DNA of 64,000 nt from Calcarisporiella thermophila CBS 279.70 (taxonomy: Eukaryota > Calcarisporiellomycota): contig NW_027192195.1 in the NCBI RefSeq assembly GCF_041956535.1, positions 1,116,652 through 1,180,651 of the forward strand. Direction: 5' to 3'. Shown piece after piece: positions 12,131 through 23,933 of the stretch. The position numbers and the translations under genes are program-made. The notes under the pieces were generated by a model that ran no database searches, was not told the DNA's origin, and saw only the letters and a program-made list of their open reading frames with translations. Position 1 is the stretch's first letter; every line of letters begins with the position of its first letter.

Positions 12131-12728
12131 GGTCGAAGCAATGTGCTGCCGTAACACTGGCAGTGTTTTTGTAAATATTTCCACAGAATTCATTTCAACA
12201 AACGCGCCATTTATCTGTAACATAAACCCTTTATTTAAATGGTTTTTATATTCATTAACCAGCTGCATTTCATAGCGGCTTATGAGCTTCCTAAAAATCA
12301 AAAGACACGAACTTAATTAGTAAAGAGGATTCTAACCAATTCAGTTAGATGGTTTTATATCATTTTCAGAGAGATTTTATCTCATAGAGGGATATTTCCT
12401 CTTCGAAGAGCTGGGTTAGAGCAAAATGTTCTCATCATGATGATATAGGAAATTCTGAAACGAAAATAAAAGGAAACTTACATTAGGTTTCCTTTCCGGA
12501 AAATTGGCGCGGTAAAAAGTAAGAAAAGGGGATATATATGAGAATGAAGTGAAATAACTAACAAAGAAAAGGAAAAGTGTTAAATGATATAAACAGTTCG
12601 AGTTCGCTCTTTTATATTCGCAGTAGAAGTAAATAATACCTCGAAGTGAGACGTCATCCTTATTGGGCCGTCACAAATGTACATACGATTTTGCCACATT
12701 GACCTTGTTTACTCGACTGCCTATTACC
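12131..12728. other. Intergenic, AT-rich
   Basis: 598 bp with no supported gene or structured RNA. It includes the LTO1 promoter; no distinctive motif was found. Confidence 0.35.
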
Positions 12729-13281
12729 ATGGCCTCAACGGAAGAAATGCAAGCCAATGAGCAGGGAGATCTCGACACCCTAGTAGAACTTGAGAACATG
12801 TACTATATGACTTGACTTCCATTAAGTAGCATACGAGTTCATTTTTCGCCTTTTAGGTTTATGGAGCAAGGCAGAGATGAAGGTTTCGAGGCTGGAGAAC
12901 GAGCAGGAGTAATCGAGGGCCAGGTATTTGGGTGTGAGAAGGGATATGAACTGGCACTTGAGGTTGGTTACTATGCCGGGTGTATGGAAGCTTGGCAATT
13001 AGCTGCATCGCAACACCCTAGCAAATTTTCCCCAAGGTAATGGATCAATGGTTCATACTAGGATTACGGCTAAATAAGCTAATCTAGATACATTGTACAG
13101 AACTCTTAAAGCGTTGTCATCTCTGAATGCGGCCATCGAAGCTTTTCCAAAGGAAAATAATCTGGATGTAGATTTCATGGAATTGGTAGAGAAAATACGA
13201 GCGCGATTTAAAGTGCTCATGTCTTTACTGGGGTCTCAACAGCGGTTCAAGGAGGAGAAAGAAAAGGGGATTAGCTATTGA
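12729..13281 (+). CDS. LTO1: LTO1/ORAOV1-like iron-sulfur maturation adaptor
   Basis: Three exons, 12729-12799, 12857-13036 and 13101-13281, join in phase to 143 residues. The central segment carries the Yae1/Lto1 glycine-repeat helix: DEGFEAGERAG, then EGQVFGCEKGYE, then EVGYYAGCMEAW, with glycines every four residues. In yeast and human, Lto1 pairs with Yae1 to recruit the CIA targeting complex to the ABC protein Rli1/ABCE1 so that it gains its Fe-S clusters for ribosome recycling. Size (about 140 aa) fits Lto1 orthologues. The third exon uses the acceptor at 13099-13100; an AG at 13086-13087 would hit a stop. The C-terminus ends KGISY rather than the Trp-tailed end that the CIA machinery recognises in some species. 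Confidence 0.85.
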
Positions 13282-13761
13282 CGAAGAGGCCCGATATTTT
13301 ATGATGGTATCTTTCTAGATTGTTTATTATCTTGTAATATAGTAAAGTATATCCTATGTGTCCTACTATTGGTGAATCGTAAAGTTTATGGTTTCCATAT
13401 GAATGGATATTGAGGTGCTTGGGAAAGCATCCGGGCACCCTCTCGAACGGTTGGAGTTAATAAATTTCTCCTATCCAAGTAGATTTTGCACTATTGAGAC
13501 TCTTTCTCATGAAGTATCTATGGAATTTAATATCAACATTCTTTGCATCTGAAAATTGGTACCGCACTGTCATATCAAATTGAAACGGTCTATTCTTTCT
13601 TTTTTTTTGGCACCTTATTTAATTTCAACCTTTCTCGCATACAACACACACACACGCTCATACATTCAATACACATTCAATTTTGCTTTTCGTACGCATA
13701 GCTCGTTGTCCTTTCTTGTTCTTCCCTTACACCCTTTCCCTCTTTGTGCAATAACTCTTTG
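13282..13761. other. Intergenic between LTO1 and the TBC gene
   Basis: 480 bp, AT-rich, including a CACACACACA tract near 13645-13655 and long pyrimidine runs before the next start. No gene is visible. Confidence 0.35.
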
Positions 13762-16223
13762 ATGGAAGCATACAAAGAAAGGTCCCAATTACCCGGAAGC
13801 AGGACTACTTTTCACTGAGTTACTTACCAGATCTTGATTACAGATTAGGGCATTTTGAGTTTATCTTGGACGAGAAGCAGAATGATATCCCAATTATTGA
13901 TTTGAAAGGGTTCCGAAGGCTATGTTTTAGAGGTATGTATACTCTAGGGTTACACACCTTGCCCTGGAGTTTGGCTAAAACGATCTACTCTGGTTGCTCT
14001 CATTAGGAATTCCCGACAAGCCTGGAATACGCCCAAAGTGTTGGAAGGCAAGTGGGCGCTCATTTTTGAATGAATACTTTTTTCATATTAATTTTTATTT
14101 TTCTTTTTGCCTAACAGCTCTTGATGGGCTACCTACCCCCAGAAAAGCGTTCATGGGAAAAAGTACTGGCTGATAAGAGAGCGACCTATTATGTGAGCAT
14201 GAGCTTATCCAGTTAAAGACGAGTTTCTCTGATTAATTCTTCTATTCTTCTTTTTTTTTAATAGAATTTTGTTAGGGACTTATTTGTAGAGCCAACTGGT
14301 GAAGAGCCCACGGTTGAAGACCATGTATGGATTTGCTCAAACAATGCGTATTTATTCTATTCTCCTTTAACAAGTGCAATTATCATGTTAGCCACTTAAC
14401 TCTGCGCCCGACTCAAAGTGGGCTACCTTTTTCCAGGACAATGTTATTCTTGAGCAAATTGATAAAGACGTCCGACGTACGCTTCCTGATTTTGCCTTTT
14501 TTCAGCTTCCTGTGCCACGCAGCGACCTCTCTCCTCTTTCGCCCAGAATACGTCCCACAAATAGCGATGAAAAAGTGAGCGATATGCAACTAGCTGCCCC
14601 TTGTGCCTCTCTCGGCACTGCTGTTGAAAGTTCTTCTCAAGTTTCACCCATCCGCACCCGACGAGCTCTCTTTAAACGCATACAGCACTTGAATAAGGAT
14701 TTCGGAGCGCGTGAGAGACCAGCACCCAAAAAATCATCCCCCCGGCACTCCATTGGTTCACCCCTAAGTCCCGATGACTTAGCGGGAGCAGACCAGACAA
14801 GCCAGGAGGACGGTGATGAGGAAGTTGACCTGCACTGGGAGGCCATCGAAAGAATTTTATTTATATATGCTAAACTGAATGCAGGCGTTGGATATGTGCA
14901 AGGAATGAACGAAATATTGGGGCCGATTTATTATACAATGGCAAATGATACAGATGAGAAGGCGAGAGGTATGCTTTCATCATCGATTCCTTTCCTTTTG
15001 TTCCAACTTATGTATATATCCGAATGTCTTTATAGCCCATGCCGAAGCCGACTCGTTTTTTGTGTTCACCGCGGTAATGGGGGAGATCATGGACCACTTT
15101 GTGCGCTCCCTGGATTCGGATGCTAATAGTGGAATTGGGGCAACAATGAAGCGGCTAAATTCGCGGTTAAAACAGCTGGATCTGGAATTATGGGAAGATA
15201 TGGTAGAGCCTTAGGTCATCCGCTCCAATTTAAGGATATATTGCTTATCACCATCCTTGCTTTGTGGTTTAGGAGCGTAAATCGCTTCAACCGGCATACT
15301 ATTCTTTCCGCTGGCTCACGGTCCTCTGCTCCCAAGAATTCAGTCTTCCCGACGTAATCAGGCTTTGGGATAGCCTCTTTGCCGATAGCCGTCCAAGTGG
15401 AGGCGATAGCGAGGGACAACAGCGCGGGTTTGAATTTTTGCTCGATTTCTGTTGTGCGATGATCATTTGTGTAAGGGAAGAGTTGATTCAGGGGAGTTTT
15501 GCTGAAAACATCAAGCTTTTACAGGTAAATATCTTGGGCCGTAGCAAACAATTTGTATCACTCATTCAGCTCACGGCATTTTTTTTTCGATGCTTTAAGA
15601 ACTACCCTATCAACGACGTGGCTATAGTCCTCCAACAAGCATACAAGCTGCGGGATATCCGTCTCTCAACGGTTAACATGGAGGAACCCATCCCACCAGA
15701 ATCAAATAGTACAGAGAAACATAAGCTAGAGAATGAGAAGGCCGCTGACCCAGATAAGTCAAGAGACACACGAAGAGAGACCGTGGATGAAGCCACCAGG
15801 TATGCTGAACTCGAAAAAGGAATGACACTACCCGACAACACCACCCTCGCTGCGAACAATGTCCCTCGTGGTAAGAACAGTCTCAACTCTTCGCCCACAA
15901 AGAAACTCGGCTCCGCGATAGGAAACGGGTTGGAGTCACTGAGAAAGGGGAACAATAACTCTATGGAAGAGATTTGGAGAAATCTGGGATGGTCTTCGTC
16001 ACGCGAAGAAAAGCCGCTCAGTAAACTGTGGAATCGCCCGCCGACTGCAGCTTTACAAAAGGAGGTTGCGACGGATACAACGCCGCAGAGCAAGGCCGCC
16101 GAGCGTGCGAGTGCGACAGCAAATCGAGCAGCGTCGGCAGCTAGAAAGGCTTTGGTGGATGGGCGAGGGTTCTTCAAACGAATGGGCAAAACCTTTTCGG
16201 GGTCTAACGAACCATCCGGATAG
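13762..16223 (+). CDS. TBC-domain Rab GTPase-activating protein, TBC1D13-like
   Basis: Multi-exon gene whose first exon is only 20 nt (13762-13781; MEAYKE), joined in phase to exon 2 at 13844. The TBC domain begins at FRGIPDKPGIRPKCWK and contains the catalytic arginine motif IDKDVRRTLPDF and the glutamine-finger motif VGYVQGMNEIL, the two groups needed for Rab-GTP hydrolysis. Later blocks FFVFTAVMGEIMD and FRWLTVLCSQEF..DVIRLWDSLF also match TBC proteins. A low-complexity insert of about 100 residues separates the Arg and Gln motifs, as in TBC1D13. The C-terminal ~190 residues are polar and disordered. One intron (14048-14117) appears to use a GC donor. It probably inactivates an endocytic or exocytic Rab; the partner is unknown. 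Confidence 0.85.
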
Positions 16224-16459
16224 TTCCCACTAATTTATTCTCATCACGCGGTAACATAATATCTCTCGATCTATTTTATCTAACCACTGACTCCATTGTT
16301 AATTGTGTGTGTGTTCCTATTGTAATATATCTAATATAATGTTCATCTATATAATGTTTGCTGGGATTCATGGAAATCAGAAATGGCCGACCAATTTAGT
16401 GCCGCTGTTACTCCTCGTTTGGGAAAAAAATGTGTGCTAAAAGTAAAACTCAAAAATTC

Positions 16460-16531
16460 TGGACGTTCCGGGAATTGAACCCGGGGCCTTCTGTATGCGA
16501 AACAGATGTAATACCACTATACCAAACGCCC
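16460..16531 (-). tRNA. tRNA-Ala (anticodon CGC)
   Basis: 72-nt intronless cloverleaf on the minus strand. The acceptor stem GGGCGTT pairs with AACGTCC, including the G3:U70 pair that identifies alanine tRNAs, and the discriminator base is A. The anticodon loop is TTCGCAT, giving CGC for GCG codons. The T arm carries GGTTCAATTCC (B box). CCA is not encoded. A SINE copy is inserted 80 bp upstream of its 5' end. Confidence 0.95.
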
Positions 16532-16595
16532 AATCATTGAACTTTGTAATCGTAATGTAATAGCTGCGGATGCAAATCACGTGATAAGTTTCAGC

Positions 16596-16611
16596 ATTTT
16601 AGGAGAGATGG
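16596..16611 (+). repeat. Left target-site duplication of SINE copy 1
   Basis: The 16-bp string ATTTTAGGAGAGATGG here is repeated exactly at 16947-16962, flanking the element on both sides. The element's head starts at the very next base. Confidence 0.9.
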
Positions 16612-16946
16612 GGGGGAGGGTTAGTGTAGTGGACTATTCCTGGGATGCCGATGAGAACGGCGTGGGTTCGAATCCCACTTCCCCCACCAGCACTTACTCT
16701 TAGTTTGTGGCTGCTATCCACTTGATCAGAAGCTGAGTCTTGATTATTGAAAAGATCGCCCTTACGATAAGTACAAAAGATTACATCGGTTTCACGTACA
16801 TGCTATTCACGACAACTACGATACACGCATATCGATTGAAAGTCTATCGATCAAGGACCTATATCTCGTTATGTTAAGTCCATTGACATTAACTTCATGT
16901 AATATATGGAAATTAAATAAAAAGTTTCCATTGAAGATCAAAAAAA
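16612..16946 (+). mobile_element. tRNA-derived SINE, copy 1 (full length)
   Basis: A ~335-bp element. The first ~75 bp form a tRNA-like head: GGGGGAG and TTCCCCC can pair as acceptor strands, an A-box-like TAGTGTAGTGG lies at about 16622, a perfect B box GGTTCGAATCC lies at about 16665, and an encoded CCA follows the acceptor. A body of ~240 bp of unrelated sequence ends in an A-rich tail at about 16940. The body is shared with the copies at 17.5 kb and 58.1 kb. Exact 16-bp flanking duplications show insertion by retroposition. Such elements are transcribed by RNA polymerase III and mobilised by a LINE. The head lacks a standard anticodon arm, so it is not called as a functional tRNA. Confidence 0.88.
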
Positions 16947-16962
16947 ATTTTAGGAGAGATGG
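16947..16962 (+). repeat. Right target-site duplication of SINE copy 1
   Basis: Exact copy of the 16-bp sequence at 16596-16611, immediately after the A-rich tail. Confidence 0.9.
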
Positions 16963-17449
16963 ATCCAAAGAATACAAAATGCGCAAAGAGAACGCATACC
17001 ACCGCCATGGTATCACTTAGCATCCATATTCTTACGGAACACTACGTCTCAAATTATTTAGACATAGGTATACTCACAACCGACTACGGCAAATAGAAGC
17101 TGATGAGAAGAGATGGCATCTGGCCAAGCATATACCATGCGTGGCGGGAGCTGGATGGGCAGCTAGATATCGACAGAAGAATTACGCCGATGGAAGTCTT
17201 GGCCCTACCGGTCAACAGGAACAAATACTTCCTTGAGAGAGGTCAACCACTGCAATCTCGTGGAGAACAACATGGGCTCTAGGTCCTGGGTAACTTCTTC
17301 ATAACACTTAATCCGACATTTCCAAGCACGGAACTCTTTAAATTATATCCCATGTTTTCTAGTACTTAATAAGCTTGTTCGGAAGCACATTTGTAATATA
17401 TATTAAATAAACCACAGGACGCAAGTTCCCGCTTCCTTAGAGGAAAAAA

Positions 17450-17745
17450 AATGTAGTGGACTAACCTAGGGATGCCGAAGGGAACGGCGTGGGTTCGAAC
17501 CCCGCTTCCGCCACCAACGCTCTCTTCTAGCTTGTGGTTACTGTCCACTTGATCAAGTTTGAGTCTCTATTACTGGAAAGATCCCTCCTACTAAAGTAAA
17601 ATGATTACATCGATATCACCTACACGCTATTCACAACAATGATATATGCCTATCGATTACCGCCTATCGATCAAGATCTATATCTCATTAAGTCCGTTGA
17701 TATTAACTTCATGTATTATATGGAAATTAATAAAATTATGTATAG
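17450..17745 (+). mobile_element. tRNA-derived SINE, copy 2 (5'-truncated, diverged)
   Basis: Starts within the A box (TGTAGTGGACTA) after a run of A. It retains the B-box region GTGGGTTCGAACCCCG, the encoded CCACCA and the same body, including the shared blocks TCCACTTGATCA, GATTACATCG and TTAACTTCATGTA, then fades after about 17745. It is visibly more diverged than copies 1 and 3 and has no clear target-site duplication. The 5' acceptor strand of the head is missing, so it is probably an old or truncated insertion. Confidence 0.8.
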
Positions 17746-18436
17746 AAAATACGTATTCGATAACTTAACATTCATCGTTATCGGTGTGTGTTTCATACAC
17801 GTTAGGGACCACGATCTCGGAATTATCCCAGCAAAGATTAGGTAGTCTTGTTATTGCAGTACCTGCGGCCCTAACGATGGCGAGGAGGAACGTAATTGTA
17901 AGAGCCGCATAAGAATATCGATGTTTACTGAATTTAACTTAACTTTTGTTAATCTGCTTATTGTTCTTGTAAATAAAATATTATAAATAAAAAGCTTTAA
18001 AATAAATAATGGATAAAATAATTTGTAGTATCGCTATTTTTATATATTTTTTTTAAAAAAAAGACGTTTTCTGTAAACAAAATTCCCATATTATGCATGA
18101 CATTAATTGATACGTGCAAGAATTGTATCACGAGCAATTTTCATGTTTTTACCTTTGCTTTAATTTATTTTACAACATTCAATCATTTTCTATTTTCTGT
18201 ATAGTAGGTAGCGTGTTTCACTACAGCTCTCACATATGGCTTCTGCTCAAGTTATTTCACATCTCTGCTGGCCAATGAAACGAAAACATATTTTTTAGAA
18301 TTTTACAGATATTTTCTATATTACTTTTGGACTTGTATAGAGAGTTATATTTTTTACAAGGTCAGTAGAGAATTAATTTTCAATATTATTCAACTACTTA
18401 TCCTCAGATGTTGGAGTTGGATCCTCTTGTGATGGC
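17746..18436. other. AT-rich intergenic sequence
   Basis: About 690 bp of strongly AT-rich DNA with A and T homopolymers and no supported gene. It separates the SINE cluster from the MFS pseudogene. Confidence 0.4.
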
Positions 18437-20470
18437 TTATCCACCAGTTTTTTTTGAAAGTCTATAATGTCGGATCAATAAACTCACTAGAAGAGTTGCT
18501 CCAGCGAGTGCAAGATTAGTGAAGTTAACCAACCGGATGGATTGTAAGTATGAGTTCAACACAGTTGCTTGCTGTTCTTTCGTCAGAGTAAGAATGTAAA
18601 TGTAATTTGTTTTGACGCTGTTGGTATCAACATTTGCGGGGAGTACACCTGCAGCGCGTCGAGATTCTAGGAACTTCACGAAGAAACAAATTTAATGCTG
18701 AATAAAATGCTGACTAGCGAGTTGTTGAAGACAGAAGACCCAATAGCAATCCCAATCATGTTACCGGTCGCACGGAAAAATTGTGTGAGGGCAGATACTA
18801 GGGAAACACTAGGAATAAATTTTATAGAAAAAAATGAGCTCATTGCCTCTATCCGAGAATTAGAGGGATCCTACGCTTTGTATTCTACTGCACTCTGCGC
18901 AGCAGTAATTAAAGGCTGCATGATCAAACCATCCCCGGCACCAACAAGAATTAAATACCCGATCTCCTGCGCTCGTGTTGTGTTTTCATCAAGTAAGGTT
19001 AGCAAACCCATCCCGACTATTGTGATTGAAGTGCCTATCCAGAGAAGGAAGCGATAGCGACCTGTGAATGCTGTAAGAAATCTAGCAATAATTGAAGTGA
19101 CTACGACTGCAAACATCATTCGGATAAGCTCCAAGCCAGCTGTGGTGGGTGAAGCGCCTTTGACCATTTGAAGGTAGACTGTTATGTAGGTAAACATTCC
19201 AAAGAAAGAGCCATTAAAGAGAACTTTGTAGATAAGGGCGGCGCTCACAGTTACATGTTTAAACACGTGGGCTATTAAATTTTTATATGAATAATGTGCA
19301 ATGTGTGTGAGGGGGAAGGGGGGGGGGAGAGAACGTCAGAAATCGTGATAATAATAAAGTGTTTGATTTCACTTACTGGAAATGACGGGTTCGACTGCCA
19401 CCTTCATTTCAATCCAAATGAACACGACAAGCATAATACTGCCTGGAATTAAAGTGCCGAGCATAGGACCACTCGACCATTCGTAGTCATTTCTACCCCA
19501 GCTAATTGCTAGAAGAATGCCCACTAAACTCACTGAGAGCACATCACATCCATACCAATCGATACGTCGTAGTTTCTCCGAAAGTGAACCTTTAACGGCC
19601 GGGAGCTTCAGTGAGTAAAGGAGAACAAGCCCAGATACTACACCAAATGGAACATTGATGTAGAAAGTCCATCTCCACGAAACGTGGTCAGAAAACACGC
19701 CTCAAAGCAAGAGACCAATTATTGAGGAGACGGCAAGTACCGAACTATTGAACCCTTGGTATTTCCCTCGATCTCGAATCGGAACCACGTCAGAAATAAT
19801 GATAACATCCATTGTTGTGATACCGCCAGCACCGATTCCCGCGATGGCACGCCCAATTGCCAGTGCGGCCATGTTAGGAGCAGCCCCGCAAATTAGGTTT
19901 CCAACTTCGAACATGATAAGGGCAAACAACATGGCTGCAGAAATAAAGTTGAGTGGGTTGAGTCCGGCAGTGGGTGGGCAGAGGGCCAATGAAAAACGAA
20001 GCTTCTCCTACCATTGCGCCGGCCGAAAATGTCAGATAACTCTCAGAACATCGGTTGATATAAAGTCTGAGTGAGCATAAATGCATTGGTGAGCCAAGAT
20101 ATCTGATTGAGCGAGTGGAATTCTTCGACAATATTAGGAACACGGGTTGCGACTATGAGGGAGTCGATGGCCACGAGGAAAGTAACTGTTGATATACTAT
20201 ACCGTGACAATCAAATTCATTATCCACGCAAAAATGGAGTTTAGAAGTATACTCCTTACCATGAATACACAATCATAAGTTGTCGAAATGGCAAGAGTCT
20301 TGCCTGCGAGCCTTCTATTAGTTCCAGGTCTATTTCTTTCTGAGTGTTTGTTTCGGTATCGTTGCCAGTAGAACTATTCTCATTCATTTGTTCAATCTCC
20401 AATCCATTTACACCATTTTTTCGAGTTCATCACGGTTGGTATGTTTTACACTTGCATCATCATCTGCCAT
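18437..20470 (-). pseudogene. Broken 14-TM MFS drug/H+ antiporter (DHA2-like)
   Basis: Minus-strand remains of a major facilitator transporter. Recognisable parts in order: an acidic N-terminal tail, TLYQPMF-stop-ELSDIFGRRN (motif A), CGAAPNMAALAIGRAIAGIGAGG, SDVVPIRDRGKYQG, SIIGLLL-stop-GVFSDHVSWRW (motif C region), NVPFGVVSGLVLL, and a C-terminal membrane segment before a basic tail. In-frame TGA codons stand at 20043-20045 and 19702-19704, both exactly where relatives have glycine. Further breaks are a frameshift in an A run near the first ATG (about 20428), an unresolved junction near 18885, and a frameshift near 18675. Introns otherwise splice normally, for example 19959 region into CCATGTTG. 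It would have exported toxic compounds; it is now likely non-functional. Confidence 0.8.
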
Positions 20471-22046
20471 TTCTTTTGTATTTTTAAAATTGTAAAACAG
20501 GTAGAAATTGTAAAATGGATCACTATTTTTATACTGATTTTAAGTTCCTGAAGATCCGGGCTCTAGTTTACACAAGACCACATCTAAGTAGTATAACCAC
20601 AATTCCTCTGCAAAGATGGCATTTAACGGCTAAGAAATGTTGCAATGCGTGGAGCAAAACACTAATTTGCACGTGGAATAGTGATCTAGGTTGTGGCCCA
20701 AAAATAAAATCGATAATCTCGTGCGTGGTTATTCGGGATGCTTCAGTGATTTTATTTCTCGCTAATGTTGGTGAATCCCTCGGTAATTTAAGCGGAGTCG
20801 AAGATGAAGAGACAAGCGGCTCTTGAGAACAAAACTGATTCGGGAATACCTGGGAAAATGTTTTCTCCTTTTATCCGTAATACCCCGCATATTGACTGTA
20901 ACTCTTCAAAATGTGTCCAGCCAAGACACATTTGCTGTACCTGTACAGGATTGAAAAAAAACAAAGATAATGTTTTGGGTTCACGCGATTACGATTTATA
21001 AGAAGCAACAGAGAGTAGAGGATATGATTAGATTAGAGTGAACCCAATCAAAAACAAAAAAAAAAATCGTTTGTTTTGTTATAAACACGAGATTTCTAAA
21101 TAACAAAACAAAAATGAAAAATATACGAAGCTCTTAAGTATATGTTATTTCTAACAAATATATAATGTCATATTTGTGTATGTATTATATACATGAGAAT
21201 TACCTGAGGGCCACCGAGTAAATCACAATGCCATTGAATGAGATCTTAACCAATACAGTATCTTTTTAACTGTATCAATTTAGGGAATATAATCTTTGGG
21301 TGTAAGATAGGTTTTAGAAGAGCCGTGTGAGAAACGAACTATGAAATTACATCTTAGCGTTTTGAGCTAATATTTCTCATTGAATAAGATAAGCTTCGCT
21401 ATGGCAAGTTATCGACTACGTCAATCTTTATAAATTGAGTATGGTGGGGAACAACAAGAAGTGTTCAGATGATCCCTGACAGCTTTTAACTTATCGAGTG
21501 GTTTCTGGTTATTTTGAATAATACAAGAAAATGCAAGCTACAAAATTTAAGAACATTCAACCAGTCGATCTTTACTCAGGGGTCGCTTTAGCATTCTAAC
21601 CCTTTGCATTACACTCATGGCCTTACCACATAGTATATCATACTCGCATTCCATCTTGAATTTCCTGCAATCCACCAGTGCCTCTTGCCTATCCATTAAA
21701 ATACGTATTATGCCTTAAACTTGATCGATTTCGACTTGCCCAAACTGTTGCGTGAAGAACCCAAGTGCCATGGCCAAGCAGTTTGACTACGAGCTACAAC
21801 GAGGAGAAGTTTAAAAAAGGAGGATGCAATGAAATCGACTGGAAAGAAAGTTTTATCGACAAATGGACAGGGGAATCTGGTTGGATATCAAAGAAAAACT
21901 GATTCAATTTTGAGTGATGGCTTGAATTTATTGAAATTGTGAAGGTATTAATCTACTGATGAGGAGAGAAAAAGAATGCAAATTATCTGAAAACAAGAGT
22001 AGGAATCATAACACTGGGGAAAAGACAACTCTATGTAAAAAAGAAA
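20471..22046. other. AT-rich intergenic region
   Basis: About 1.6 kb with only short, motif-free frames. No tRNA, SINE or transposase remnant was recognised. It separates the MFS pseudogene from PEX11. Confidence 0.4.
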
Positions 22047-23036
22047 TTATTTCGTATTTTTCTGCTTGTTCCAAAGTTTGTGAGCAGAGCACACTGCGGA
22101 TATGAAGCCGCAGATTGCGTAGAAACCATCAGAGAACTGACACTGAAAGAGATCATATCCTACACACAAGAAATCCACATTATTGTTGTTTGTTCGTGTT
22201 TTGTAAAGTTAACGAAAATCAAGCCGAAACTTACCACAAAATCCTAAATCACACATCAGCTTCACAAAGGAAATATCCGCCCAGTACAACTTCTCGCCCA
22301 CCTCTTTTCCTTTCTTCTGTTCTCTGCGCAGCCGCGCAGCCTCTAGCCTGTTTTCTCGTAAATCAATCAGAATACTTGTAAACCAAAGCCGATATGACCA
22401 TGGCTCCGCACGTTTGGCAGTTGCAGGGGTGAGCACCCCTATACGACCAAGGCAGTAGAGATCATCCGCGAGGCAATTCCCGAACCCAACAATAGCATTA
22501 ATCCACCCTAGGTGATAATCTATCCAAACATTGGTCCATAATGAGCCCGGTGGAGGTGGGATCCGACTACCCTCGAGGTATTCAGCTAGGACTGCATAGG
22601 ATTCAATGCCATGCCCTAGACGCAGGATTTTGCGGGTTGTCGAAAAGTTGGAGATAAGGGAGGAGAGCCGTTTGCGTAATTCCTTGAAGCGAACGGTATT
22701 TTGCTTGAGAACATAAATTAGCAGGAGCTTACAAAAGTATTGGATGAGTTTCAGCGTCTTGTCACGACCGTCGGTGAGCACGAGCATGCGGCGGAATATG
22801 GCGAACGTGGATGGGGAGGGTTTCTTTGCGGGTATAGGCGAAGATGCTGCGAGATGGATGCTACTCTTTTCATTCAGAGGAGGTGTGGGCGGGTGCGATG
22901 GAATGGCCATAATGGAAGGATCCCCTATATGGTTGAGCTTGTGGATGATGAAATCAGGGGATGAACCGGAATTTTTCCTTTGATGATGGCAGTTTTGAAT
23001 CTGGAGACCCTCTTTTACAACCGCATGGGGAGACAT
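22047..23036 (-). CDS. PEX11: Peroxisomal membrane protein PEX11 family
   Basis: Two exons, 23036-22235 and 22159-22047, join in phase to 304 residues. After a ~75-residue polar N-terminal extension, the PEX11 domain begins near FAIFRRMLVLTDGRDKTLKLIQYFCKLL, where the DGRDK..K..QY pattern is the classic start of the family. RKILRLGHGIESY follows, then hydrophobic segments, and the end is YDLFQCQFSDG..ICGFISAVCSAHKLW. These proteins elongate and divide peroxisomes and insert amphipathic helices in the membrane. The start at 23036 is chosen because the 79 upstream in-frame codons run through AT-rich promoter-like sequence. Which PEX11 subtype it is cannot be decided here. Confidence 0.87.
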
Positions 23037-23933
23037 TCTACGAGGGTTGAATGGCTTGCTCTGCAGAGCGCAAAGAAAAACATACAAGCAAAATAAATAA
23101 AAAGCACTTGCTCGTGTCAAAAAGGTCGGTGAAACTTTGGCTTGTATTTCATATTCTAATTTTATTTCCCCTTCTTCATATGACAGTAAATACATTATAC
23201 TCCTCGCATTACATAAAGAGAATTCCCTCAATGCCGAAAGTTTAAACTCGATTCTGCCTGGGTCTCCATTCACCTCATTTCTTCTTTCTCGTACCCAAAT
23301 GTCGATTGCATAGCTTGAGGATGGGTTCTAAATAAACAACTAATATATAAAAAATACCACCCCATAGCGGGACCTATTTTCGCTCGGCCTTTAAAATAAT
23401 AGATTAATACCAAGGAAGCTTATTAATGATATAAGATCCTGTTGCGTTACAAAGAAATTTTCTTTTTCTTTGTATACATTTATTGATGAACAAGTATTGA
23501 ATAATGGTATAGTCAAATATCATTGTATTTTTCTCTTTAATTGGCAAACACAAAAGCCGGGAATCCGTCCATCAACGCGTTGTGGATTTTCTATCAAATG
23601 CTATTGAACATCGAAAATACGTGTGACCAGCAAAGGCTAATTGAGAGGTGAAGTGAGGAAAAGAAATTTGTACAAACAGTACCTAAGCAAATTTCCGTCT
23701 ATTTTCGAAAGTCGGCTTTTGGCAATTAGTAATTAGTAGCGTAGGATGCAAACTACATTATTTTGGTATCCCAATATATCAGAGTATATAACAAGCTGTC
23801 AAGAACCCTTTAAAATTAAAGTCCGTATTAGTAAAAGAGGAATGAATGCCGATAAAAGAATGTGTTTATTAATATTGAGGACAAAGAAGCAATGGGTAAT
23901 TGAACAGATGAATATCGGTATTCCCCCACCTAA
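23037..23933. other. Intergenic between PEX11 and the ankyrin gene
   Basis: About 900 bp, AT-rich, with no supported gene. It should contain the PEX11 promoter and the 3' end of the ankyrin-repeat gene. Confidence 0.4.

Noticed and set aside
15602-16189. 195-codon minus-strand ORF
   Set aside because: It lies antisense to the disordered C-terminal exon of the TBC gene and shows only low-complexity Ser/Ala composition.
16612-16688. Annotating the SINE heads as functional tRNAs
   Set aside because: They have A and B boxes and paired acceptor strands, but the middle does not fold into a normal anticodon arm and variable loop, and the sequence continues into a repeated body with an A tail.
17366-17548. 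Minus-strand ORF with GGGSGVRTH-like peptide, and its twin at 58205-58396
   Set aside because: These are translations across the tRNA-like heads of SINE copies 2 and 3 and are not proteins.
18437-20470. Alternative genetic code with TGA read as glycine
   Set aside because: Other genes in the window end in TGA at the correct place (for example VRG4 at 8187 and the integrase-finger gene at 36484), and this gene has independent frameshifts.
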